Below are positions 23,616 to 34,132 of a DNA stretch of 64,000 nt, piece after piece. The translations under genes and the position numbers were made by a program. Source of the DNA: Lactuca virosa (Eukaryota > Streptophyta > Magnoliopsida > Asterales > Asteraceae). Below the pieces are notes generated by a model. That model did no database searches, was not told the DNA's origin, and saw only the letters and a list, made by a program, of their open reading frames with translations. Positions within the stretch are counted from its first letter, which is position 1, and every line of letters starts with the position of its first letter. The stretch is taken from positions 303,344,008 through 303,408,007 of the forward strand of contig CAKMRJ010002223.1 of assembly GCA_928212115.1 (NCBI GenBank), given 5' to 3'.

Positions 23616-24338
23616 ATGTCTGGTTCAGACAACTATGATCTTCCCAAATCGCTTGAAACAAGCTTTCCTCCTGAAGATGATGTCCCTCAACATCATGCTT
23701 CACTCCCTCCACCTCCTCCATTTATTCTCCCTGACCCACAAGCCCGAAGACTTGAAAGGTTCAAGGTCACTCAAGCTCTACTAGAAATGAAACATAAAGA
23801 CGGAAGACATGTGTGCACTCATGTCTTAGGAATGAAGTCACACATTGACAGGTTGAGAATGTTGGGTGCTGTTATTTCAAGGAAGTTCGCTGTTGACTGG
23901 GTTCTTCAGTCACTTCCTGAGTCGTATGGTGAGTTTATTAAAGACTACCATATGACAGATCCTGACATAACCCTAATAGATCTTTCTTATTTGCTTGTTG
24001 CTACTGAATCAGCAATGATTTGGCGCAATGGTAAAGCAAATATTGATGGAAGGTCTAATTCTCAAACATCCATGGACATGGACAATGGTAACATTGGAAG
24101 TCCAGAAAAGCTTTCTCTTCCCAATGAAAAGGGATCGGCCTTGGTCAACCCGGTTGAACAAAAGGTAAAGGGAAAGGCTAAGTCTGTGATTGTCTCATGT
24201 ACCATTCCCAAAGAGTCTATATGTTTTTATTGTCATGAGAAGGGACATTGGAAGTGAATCTGCCCTGAATACCTGAAATGTTTGAAAGCAAGTAGAGACA
24301 AAATGTTTGACTCGGCTTCAGGTAAGTCCACTATCTAA
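23616..24338 (+). pseudogene. Gag of element E (copia-type, CCHC knuckle, one in-frame stop)
   Basis: The only protein the family encodes. It starts MSGSDNYDLPKSLETSF, has a proline-rich stretch, then a copia Gag-type helical core (KVTQALLEMKHKDGRHVCTHVLGMKSH in part, LPESYGEFIKDYHM, ATESAMIW). A CX2CX4HX4C zinc knuckle (CFYCHEKGHWK..C) ends the core. TGA at 24255-24257 interrupts the knuckle between its His and last Cys; CGA to TGA would explain it. With readthrough the frame ends at TAA 24336-24338, about 240 codons. It is shorter than usual copia Gag. No pol frame follows. The best-preserved copy of the family's gag here; A and D are more broken. Confidence 0.85.
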
Positions 24339-27300
24339 CTTTGTTAAAGTTCCTAATTGTTGATTCTTATTACATGATGTGACTAGGTTGCATCTTGATG
24401 TTTGGCAGGATCGAGCAAAAGGAAGGTTAAAAGAAGGGTGTGTTGAATCTGATCACGAAGATGGATTTCTATCGTATGGTTCGAGGATCGGATTTTGAGC
24501 CACTACTTAAAAGTTATGATAGATTGCTAAGAAATATGCAATAGCATAGTTTTCATTTGAAGATGGATTGTAAGGAATATTTTTCCGCATTTTATAAAGA
24601 AATAAAAGTTTTGTTTAGTTTATTTTATATTATATCCCCTTACAATGGCATTTATGGAAAATTGATGTTTGTATGTTTCTAGCAATATTGGAAATATGAG
24701 TTTGATTCTCTCATTTGTGGTAGTGTCTGAATTTACCAAATGAGGAAAGGTTCTCATCACCCAAGCTTCAGTTAGACAGAAACCTGGAATCATACAAGTT
24801 GTATTGTATGATGAATGAGAATTCTCATCTTTGTAAAATTGAGACTAATTCATTGATCACATGCATATGTGAGCCAATTGAAGGACTAAGGACAGTGGGA
24901 GTCTTTAAGATCCTGAAAGGATTTCAAGATATCAAGAGTAAAACCTGAGTTTTATCACTAGCACACGACTTAAGGTTTGCAACCTATTAAGTTGACATAA
25001 TTCTTGTTTCTGTGTCTGTTCCTATTAAGTTGACTATGCATATGAGTTATGTTAGTTCTAAACTGCGTGCATAACAGCTTGGAAGCATTGGTGAGCCTTG
25101 TGCTACCAAGTGACAAGAAATTAAGATTTAAAAGGTTCAATCCGTGTGAGGATGATTTTGTCACTAACATTGCCTTGTGATTATGGTTTTGACAAATTCA
25201 CATGGATAGGAACTCATACACTATAGAATCTAAGTGTCATAAGGTTTCTCTCCGATTCATGAAAATGATGGTGAGGAAATGCTTTCACTAAGAAGATTTT
25301 AAGTAGATACCAATTGTGATGTTTGCATTCTCAAAGTCGTTAGTGGAGCGTGTGTGGTTAACCGGCACACTAACATGGACTTGTGAGAAATGGCAAAGGT
25401 CTAAAAAATTAAGACTATGATTACGGCATCCCTTTTTCATAGTTCTAGAAATTGTTTAGACACACATGTGAGCTATCTAAGAAAGGGTGTACGAATCTAA
25501 ATTTCAGGAGTCCAGCTGATTTCTGGAAATATGTCAGAGCTAGTGGGAGCATAAGTGTTATGCTGATAATCATCATGTTAGTGGGAGCATGATTATTATG
25601 TTTAGTGTTGCAAGTTAGCAATGTTAATAATAGAAAACCAAAAGTTTCAATTCGTAAAGTTGTAGGGGTTGAAAAGTTGTTTTTGCTATAATTAAGGGAG
25701 AGGAAATTATACTTCATTTCAATTCTAAAAACTTAGATTGAGTTTTTAATCATCTTTAGTCAAGGATATATATATGTATTTTATGTTGGAATGGTTCAAC
25801 TTAAAGAAATTCTATATATATTGCGTTATCAAAATTCGATTATGATTACGGCATCCCTCTTCATAGTTAACTTTTGAAAACATGGCAAATATAAAAAATA
25901 TTGTAGCAAAAGACTGGTCTAGTATCATGTCTTTATATGAGACATCATGAATCGTGTTCCATATACTTCGGATATAGGATCGATTTCATGTGCTATAATA
26001 TTCATCCTTATTGTAGCAAAAGACTGGTCTAGTATCATGTCTTTATGTGAGACATCATGAATCGTGTCCGATATGCCTCGGATATAGGATCGATTTCATG
26101 TGCTATAATATTTATCCTTTCTAAATTTTCCAAATGCTTAGGGCATTAAGAAGGGAAAAGTCTAGAATTGGATATGACTAAAGTGATTAAGCAATTGTCG
26201 AGGACAATCTAAGGTTCTCCAAAGATTGGTTGCTCGGGGACAGTTGGAAGTAGGATATAAATTGTTGGAAAGGACCATATTGACATATTCTGAAAAGTGG
26301 TAACTCTTGTTCGGAAGTGATAGTCAAAATGGGACTATGGAAATTTCTCCATAGGTGGAAGTTATTCAATCTGTGTAAGATTAGAAACTTTTATGCAAGA
26401 AGGATGTTCAAAGCAATGTACTTTGAATATGAGAGTCCGTTTCCATAGAGTTGATCTCCTTTGGAATCCTCTGTAATGACTGATGACAAGGTTTTGGTGA
26501 CCTTGTGCATAATCATTACGAGAGGATCGGTGCATATAAGTTTAAAATCTAACAGATTTTTGGTAAATGGTAGGAATTAGGAATTCTTACATTTACAATA
26601 AGGATTTGGGATTGTGAAATGAGCATCATTGAAATCATGTTCAATTGATCTATTTCACAAAGTAAAGATCATAGACAAACATAGTGTGCATACTTGGAGT
26701 ATGGCATAACTATTGTTTAGAAAAACAAAGTGTACATGCTAGGAGCATGGGACGACTGTTGTTTTTGTTCAAGTATTAAGTTGATTATTTGAAACATTAT
26801 ACAATGAATAATGTGTAATCAATATGGTGATAAATAAAAGGTGGTTTTATTTATATTCAAAAGGGTTCTGAGACCATATTGGATTCGATTATTATTGTGT
26901 TTCACTTTGCATGTTTTGACTTCCAGAATAGCTAGGTTATTCTTTCCGAATGACTAAGTTATTTAAACACTCCACAGTCGTTCATATGTTGGAAGTAGGT
27001 ATGAATTAAGACTGTCATGAATCGAGTTTGTAGATGGCTAAATGTGTTTAGTCATAGCAATGGTTGCTACAACATTCATGAGTACTCATAAGTTATGAGT
27101 ATTGGAATTAACCCACGCTCACTTGTATCACTTCATGAAATTTATCTCGAGTGATCGTGAGACGGTAATATCATATAAGTCTTCAAACCTAGAGATATGA
27201 GTTGTTACCTATGAGTTGGTTGTGCATTGATTGCACGTAAACGCATCAGTAACTTGATGTTATAAAACGTGCCTTTGTGTATAATTCAACAAATAGTAGA

Positions 27301-27660
27301 AACAAGTATATGAGTCGAAATTTATCTGTTCCTTCTAGTCCTTGGAGGATTTGAAGCGATATCTGGGCCCCTCGATGATTTTGTTTTGACCTATGTACCG
27401 GGCCCGGTCAGAACCTAATTGATGTGTTCAATTTAGTTCTTTGTCAAACAAATCGGAAATCGGGAAACAACTGCTGGACAATAAGTACGACGTTGTTCCA
27501 TGTATTTGTCCGGCTGATATCATGAGAACAGAGGATTATATGATCACTTATCTAAAATGGCGCTTCATAGTTCAACAGAGTTTTCGAGAGCTACGATTGC
27601 TGGTTGGTTCCTGAAGTAACATACGCAAATACAGTTATTAGACTTATCCAAGTGGGAGAC
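24339..27660 (+). other. Element E 3' noncoding region
   Basis: 3.3 kb without a gene. It contains a third GGTTAACC-loop hairpin (loop 25346-25367, stem GTTAGTG/CACTAAC), TTACGGCATCCC hairpins at 25413-25444 and 25838-25868, and a 110-bp tandem duplication (25901-26010 and 26011-26120) that includes an ATGTCT/AGACAT hairpin. It ends in the polypurine tract AAGTGGGAGAC. Confidence 0.8.
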
Positions 27661-28418
27661 TGTTGGATAAGATGTCTAAGTCCATAACTTATTTGGTATA
27701 TACTTGACCCGACCCGGCATGGTCCATTTGGGTTGCACTTCACCCAAACTGTTTATGGATAATTTTATGAGAATTGTATACTTACGATTTATTAATATAT
27801 TATAAGTTATAATATATTAATATAAAGTCATGTTATTTAATTAGTTTTAATCTTGAATTAATTATGAATTGATTTAGTGATTAAAAGGAAGACTAATTAA
27901 ATCATGGGCTATTGTATTTATATGGTGTGGGCTAATGCTCATTTGTTAATGGGCTAAGCTTATATGGAAGTCCATGGATGATCCATGGAGCTTTTAACCC
28001 ATGGATCCTTGGAAGAGGAAAAGACATGGGTTATTAGGGTTTCACCCTAACCATGCACACTATATAAACAAGCTCATGTTGCATGAAATAACACCCTAGT
28101 GTGTGTGTAATAGTGGTGGCTGAAATCTAAGAGTTAGTATACTCTCTCATACATTTTCCAAGTTTGTGGTGATTTGTGATTTCCATTTGAGGCATTCACA
28201 TTATTGGTGCTTGGCTCTCAAACTCCAAGGAATCAATAATCAACAAAAGGTATGCAATTCATCTAGTTCTTTTATGTTTAAAAGTACCCCATGCCATGCT
28301 AGATAGGTTATAAACCTTGGAAAATAATATTTTGCATGTACCTTAGACAAACATAGATCCAAGGTTTATTAGGGTTGCATGTACACTTAGGAAGTGTTAG
28401 AATGCTCAAAACCCAACA
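27661..28418 (+). mobile_element. Element E, 3' LTR
   Basis: 758 bp. It differs from the 5' LTR by a two-base change in a GT run and very few substitutions. Followed by TSD ATTAG. Confidence 0.96.
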
Positions 28419-28605
28419 ATTAGATCTAGAAAGAATATACAAATGGGTTTGTACACAATTTCTCTCTCTAGTCTAACACCCCAAAATGGTTCCTTACATA
28501 ATGGGAGTCACTCACTTCCTATTTATAGGAAAGACTCAACCCATTTACACATACAATAGGGTAAGCCTAAAACACTACATCCAACAGTGACTTTGCACCC
28601 GAACA

Positions 28606-30693
28606 TTCTCCCCCTCAAAGTTAGGATTGGATGTCCGGCTTCAATCTCCAACGAGCTAACGTGATCAAGACCAAACTCCCCCTCGAAGTAACACCGGTCT
28701 TCAAATCTGCAAATGAATATTCGACAAACCCGAGAAGCTTCGAATACCCATCATTCTACCCCTTTTTATAATCAAAAAATGATTATAAAACCCACTAAGG
28801 GTGAGAAGCGCCCGAGGAATAGTCTTCACGATACTCCCCCTTGATGTGTACCAAAAATGAATCACCAAAAATTTTGCACGGAAAAACAACCACGAAAAAG
28901 CCACAAAAAATTTCCAATTTATGAAATTTTTGATTTTTTGGGTGAAAGTTGCAAGATTTTTCAAAAACCGGGTAAAAATCGTCACTTTCTGAATTCTGCA
29001 GGGACCCGTTGCGCCAAAAACAGCCAAATATGCGAAACTCTATCCCATTTACGAAATTGGGCATAAAGCGTAAATTCGCACAAACTACAGGGACCAGAAC
29101 TGTAAAATCTTCATTTTCTCAGAAAATAAGTCCAAATTCGAAGTTGGGTATTTTCTGCCAACTTTTCGAAACTGTAGGGACTCACTTCGAAAATTCTGTA
29201 TTCTCATCAAGTTTTGCTCCAAATTCGAAACTGGACCAATTTTGCCATGTTTTCGAAAGTTCAGGGACTAATTTCGAAAGGTTTGTGGTTTCTTCCCCAA
29301 TTCTCGTTATACAGGGACGAATGCTTCGTACGTTCCAGTCAAATTCTTCTTGGCTTCGTTAATCAGTTAACGAAATCTCAGCATTTTTAACGAAAAAATT
29401 TCAAGACCATTTTAACGAAAACTTTATGCTTTCTTCTTCCCCCTTCGTACGAAACATCATTAACAGCCTTCATACGAAATTTTCAACTTCCTTTCCTTCG
29501 TACGAAATCTTCATCTTCAAAACATACGAAAAAAAATACAGACATCGCTTTCAATACAGGGACCTCAAAATCCAAGTAACCATCGATCCTCCAAACCATC
29601 TATTCGAATCTCCAAACCAATTGACTTCTCTCATTCAATCCTTGACACCGATAGCTTCGAAATCTTCATCCCCATATCATGACGTTCCCAATATCAATCG
29701 AACAGACCATTAATTCGTTTAACACAAGATCAGCTATCGACATTAAAACCAAAACAAATTCGTCCTTCGTTCTCAATGTCAAACTCATCTTCCCAGTCGA
29801 TTTCATCACTTCACACCATCAACCATTACCAGTTCGTTCTTAATCACCAAACAACAAAATCAGTTGATCATTGATATCAATTTCTTCCGATCATCAAAAA
29901 CAAATTCAGACTCCAACCATACGAAATCAAAAATCAATTCACCCTTCACAATTGATCCTTACTTTAGACTCGAAATTAATTGAACAAAGTTTGACTTCAA
30001 CAAGTCAACTTAGATCGAAATTGAAGTTCATCAATTCATCGAAATCTGCCTCTTTCTCAGTTTTCGTCTTCAATCAATCAACAAAACATAGCCACTTCCC
30101 AAAGTCGATTATCACAAAGCTCACTTTTCGAAATCAATTACTCCAAAATCGACTTCTAACACCCAATTGTTCTTCAAAATCGGCAATTAGGAACACTTAT
30201 TTTGACCAGTAATAGTGTTTGAATTTCTTTCCTTGACCATCAAAACCAAAATATCTAGATCGACTCGATTCTATACTTATTCAAAATCGAATTTGATTCC
30301 AATTAAGAACAAGTTCATGACCTCGAACTAAGAACAATAAGACGTATGAGAAAAGTAAGATACAATCAGATACATCGAACTGATTTTGATGAATCTTTGG
30401 GCTTAATGACTTGATGAATTGTAATATCAAGAATTGGGCTCAAAGTTTGGTTCTATGAACAGTAAACATTTGAAATATGGGCTGAAATATAACAAATTTC
30501 GAAATCTTTGTTAAAAACAAAAAAAATATATGATTTTGAAATAAAAAAATTATGACAATTTGATTTTGATTTTTTTTTTTAGGATTTTGATCTAAACAAA
30601 AATAATTGGATCAATCAAAGGGGTTTGAAATGGATTAGATCCAATGAGTCAAATCGATCAAAAAAAATGAAAAACGCAAAATACGAATCGAAA
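28606..30693 (-). other. Element F noncoding region
   Basis: Between the polypurine tract and the stop of the F ORF. No convincing gene. About six degenerate CAGGGAC units, several next to TTCGAA, lie between 29000 and 29570. The perfect palindrome TTCGTACGAA occurs at 29444-29453 and 29497-29506, with diverged ATACGAA copies around them. Confidence 0.6.
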
Positions 30694-31652
30694 TCATGGA
30701 TGTTTTGGAATCCATTTGAGAATTTGAGATACCTTTTTGACGAATCGAGTTCCGTTTTCAACAAACGAATCGAATTTAGAAGATCTTGGTTCTTTTGTTG
30801 GAACGAGAAAATCTCCAATTTGAACATTGTACCACCCACTATGCGAGATGTACAACTCGTTCTTCGTGTTCTTCGTGTTCTTCAACGATCCAAGAACATC
30901 TTCAAAAGAACCATCAACACATTTGGGTTTTGACTTCAAATTCAATTCAACATTTGGAGATTGTTGCTTTGGAACCCAAATTTGCTTCACGGATTTTGGC
31001 TTCACAACATTTGACGATTTTTGTGAATAAACCCGCTTGTTCTTCCGATTAATCTTCTTCATCTTTTTCTTTCTCATCTTTTTGCATCTTGAAGACTTGA
31101 TTTCATGAACAAACCCGCTTTCCACAACATCAACTTTGTGAGTTTGAATCAAATCTTTTGGAGTTTGATATTTGTGAATTTCTTGGATCACCGACTTTCG
31201 ATAAGGAATCATTCCTTCAAACGAATCACAAGAACACAAAATATCATCGGTTTGAACTCCAATCGAGCAAAAAACATTTTCATCTTGAAAATCAACTTGA
31301 ACGCCTTTTTCTTGAACATCAATATCATCATCAAGAACACCTTCCCGAGCTTCACGACAATCTGCATAATATTCAAGTTTATTGCTTCCATATTTGCATT
31401 CAGCACGAGAAATTCCATTTATGACTTCTCCATCTCTTCTATTTCTTCGTCTCTTTTGATATGTTGTAACCAAACGATCAAACAAATCTTGGTTTGAAAA
31501 ATTGGACAACTAATTAATTCTCCAACTTCATTCTTTTCTCCATTTACAACGATATCACATTCACTTTTCAATCCAACAGTCAAGCTATAAAGAAGATATT
31601 CAAAAGTGCATTCACCTTGAACATCCTTACTATGTATCATCCATTTCTCCAT
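30694..31652 (-). pseudogene. Lysine-rich ORF of element F, unrecognised
   Basis: Two overlapping frames on the minus strand. The first begins MEKWMIHSKDVQ (31652, ends 31419). The second is 271 residues (31509-30694). One frameshift near 31500 would join them to about 310 residues. Visible features: a repeated GVQVD/GVQTD unit, a Cys pair (CSCDSF), a strongly basic cluster (KKMRKKKMKKINRKNK), and SVKQIWVPKQ. The last resembles a short motif near the protease-proximal end of some copia polyproteins, so it may be a shrunken gag-pol remnant. I do not recognise a full domain. It lies right after the F leader, where gag is expected. Confidence 0.5.
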
Positions 31653-31913
31653 AATTGCTTCTTTTCTTTTGAATTAAATGATATGAACTTGGGTTTTCTA
31701 GAGAGAGAAAGTGATTTTGAATGGGTTTTCTAGAGAGATAAAGCAAAAATCACTTGAATTCTAGTGAAGAAAATCGAATTATGAGTAGAATCAAAGATTA
31801 ATTCGATTTCTAGAATCCAAACTCTCCAAATCACGAAGATCAATGGTCAAAAAATGAATCACCAAATCAAGATTTCCATCAAGGATCAATTCTTGATCAA
31901 ATCAAGAACACCC

Positions 31914-31925
31914 GCTCTGATACCA
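31914..31925 (-). promoter_or_regulatory. Primer binding site of element F (tRNA-iMet type)
   Basis: GCTCTGATACCA, complement of the tRNA-iMet site, two bases from the right LTR. This fixes F on the minus strand. Confidence 0.9.
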
Positions 31926-31927
31926 AT

Positions 31928-32218
31928 TGTAGTGGTGTTGATTATGATGGCATGTGCGGAATTAGAAAGATCTAGTGAATCATCATGTAAAATCAAGAAC
32001 ACAATGAGTAAATAAATCTGTGTAAGCTCATATTAGATCTAGAAAGAATATACAAATGGGTTTGTACACAATTTCTCTCTCTAGTCTAACACTCCAAAAT
32101 GGTTCCTTACATAATGGGAGTCACTCACTTCCTATTTATAGGAAAGACTCAACCCATTTACACATACAATAGGGTGAGCCTAAAACACTACATCCATGAG
32201 TGACTTTACACCCTAACA
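31928..32218 (-). mobile_element. Element F, 5' LTR (intact copy)
   Basis: 291 bp. On the minus strand a CTATAAATAGG promoter motif lies near 32140-32150. This copy preserves the undisturbed target site of element E. Confidence 0.95.
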
Positions 32219-32223
32219 ATATG

Positions 32224-32960
32224 CTAAGTTCTTACAAGACTTGTTAGACACTCGTCAGCAATTAAAGGAGAATTCTAAGGTGATTCTAAGTGAGCAAAGC
32301 TCAAAAGCTGTATTGGGAGAAGTACCTAAGAAGATGGGGGATCCTGGACGACTCACTCTCCCATGTGAGTTTGGGAATAATATGAAGATTTATGCTTTAG
32401 CCGATTCTAGGGCTAGCATAAATTTGATGCCTTATTCGTTTTATCAAAAATTAAATATTCAGAAGTTGAAGGCTACAAAGATGACTATTCACATGGCGAA
32501 CCGTACAGTGACGCAACCCCGGGGCATTATGGAAGATATTTTAGTAAAACTTGGGAAATTCATTTTTCCAATAGACTTTGTGGTATTGGATATGAAAGAA
32601 GATCCAAATGTACCGATTATTCTTGGTTGGCCGCTACTAAACACTGCTGGAGCTCTTGTTGATATTCGGGAGTCTAAGCTCACATTGAGGGTTGGTGATG
32701 AAAAGGAAATTTTTGGGATAGATGATGGCTTTCAAGGGAATCATGCTCAAGAAGAGGTTTTCAACATTGATGAAGAAAATGAACTTGAAGAATTAGAGAA
32801 GCTCATGGAAGAAGAAATCAAAACAATTCAACAAGTTAAAAGAACAAAACCGAGAGCATCTGTTCCATTTTTAGTTGAAGTCATTGCCTACACGAATCCA
32901 ACTTCTTGGGTGAGCAAGGAAGATGATGAGATGACGAGTGATGAAGAGGAGGTTACATAA
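32224..32960 (+). CDS. Retropepsin domain of element G, active-site Gly lost
   Basis: Continues the gag frame across TSD ATATG. A retroviral-type aspartic protease: LPCEFGN..IYALADSRASINLMPYSFYQKL, then RGIMEDILVKLGKFIFPIDFVVLD, VPIILGWPLLNTAGALVDI. The catalytic triad normally reads D-S/T-G. Here codon 32409-32411 is AGG, giving D-S-R, which should abolish activity. An acidic tail follows and the frame stops at TAA 32958-32960. No RT, RNase H or integrase follows, so pol is deleted. Confidence 0.88.
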
Positions 32961-34132
32961 AAAATAACAAGTCCAGTGGTAAAGGAAGAAAAGGATACTA
33001 TGAAGTGTAAGTATGAAGACAAGATAGAGACTAAAGGGACCAAACGCAAGCTTGATGGAGACAAGGTCAAGGCTAAGATGGAATATTCGAAAAAGGCGTA
33101 TAAAAGATGAGTTCAAGCTTACAAGAGGCGTTTCAAGGAACAAAAGATCCTAGTGGTGGACTCTTCAGATGACTCAACGTAGGAGGCATGGAGTCCAGCT
33201 CAAGACTCCTCAAAAAGAAGCGCTTCTCGGGAGGCAACCCGAGTTTGGTTTGCATTTTCTTTCTTTTTCTTTTTAGTTTTTAGCGTATTTTTAGTTCTTA
33301 GGAAATCGATCATGTCATCCGAATTATTATCTGCATAAGGAGCCATTAAAATCAAGTAGTAACACTTATTGAATATCTTACAAAAATTAAAATTGGAGAA
33401 ATTAATAAATTTCATGATCAGACAGGACTCACGACGTGAACCATTTCGGGTTCACGACGTGAATTCAGATGAGATACGGGCATGGTTATGCTATATGATA
33501 ACTATATTTTTTTAAGCCTGCCCACTTTCAGTAATGACCCAATATATGCCTTAGCCCACTTCCTATTTAATTGGCCCAATTTTAGAGTCCAGACAGAACT
33601 CACGACGTGAACCATTATGGATTCACGACGTGAGTGGTAAACCACTCAGGACCATAGATTAAAAGATAAAGAATCAGTTTGACCAAACCACTTTCCCAAC
33701 CTCACGAAGTAAAGATCGTTCTCTGGTCCCCCACCCGATTTTGGCATAGTTTTACTTAATTTAATCTTTTTGCTTACGTAATCTTCATCACAAAGGTAAA
33801 TATCTCTTATTTCTTTTGTTAATTTTCACTAATTTGTTGATTTAGGGGCTAGGGTTTTTCATATGTGTCAATGTCGAAATTTGGCCCGAATTGTGTTATT
33901 CATCCATCATATTTTACTTGATTATGCTTAGAAATGGTTTATGAGTAAACCCTATCAACAAGATTTAGTCCCGACCTTTGATTTTTGAGACCATTTCTCG
34001 CTGTGTATAGCGACCTCACGACGTGAGTTTCATATGACTCATGACGTGAGTCCTGTGCATCAACAAAACTGTTCTGTGGTTATCTAAATTATTGGATATT
34101 TGGTTTTGTGTTTGTTGCTTGTTTTTGCAGAG
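32961..34132 (+). other. Post-pol tail and ORF1 leader of element G
   Basis: 32961-33260 reads as the broken C-terminal end of a polyprotein (KRKLDGDKVKAKMEYSKKAYKR, then SSREATRV-like tail) with stops. Two TCACGACGTGA pairs follow (33427-33465 and 33599-33637), then a third near 34015. CACAAAG-GTAAATATC at about 33796 looks like a splice donor, and TTTTTGCAG at 34122-34130 like the acceptor before ORF1. Confidence 0.6.

Larger units (their letters stand above)
21230..32218 (-). mobile_element. Element F: small non-autonomous LTR element, interrupted by E
   Basis: Minus-strand element. The right-hand LTR (its 5' LTR) is 31928-32218, 291 bp, TGTAGTGG...CTAACA. The left LTR is split as 21230-21338 plus 28424-28605, also 291 bp in total. 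The polypurine complement TTCTCCCCCTC follows the left LTR at 28606. The tRNA-iMet PBS complement GCTCTGATACCA is at 31914-31925. Flanked by TSD ATATG. Without E it is about 3.9 kb and has one lysine-rich ORF, no protease, RT or integrase. Confidence 0.93.

Noticed and set aside
29009..30212. Plus-strand ORFs of 95-117 codons in element F
   Set aside because: Opposite to the element's transcription, Ser/Phe-rich from repeated TTCGAA and TTC runs; no family resemblance.
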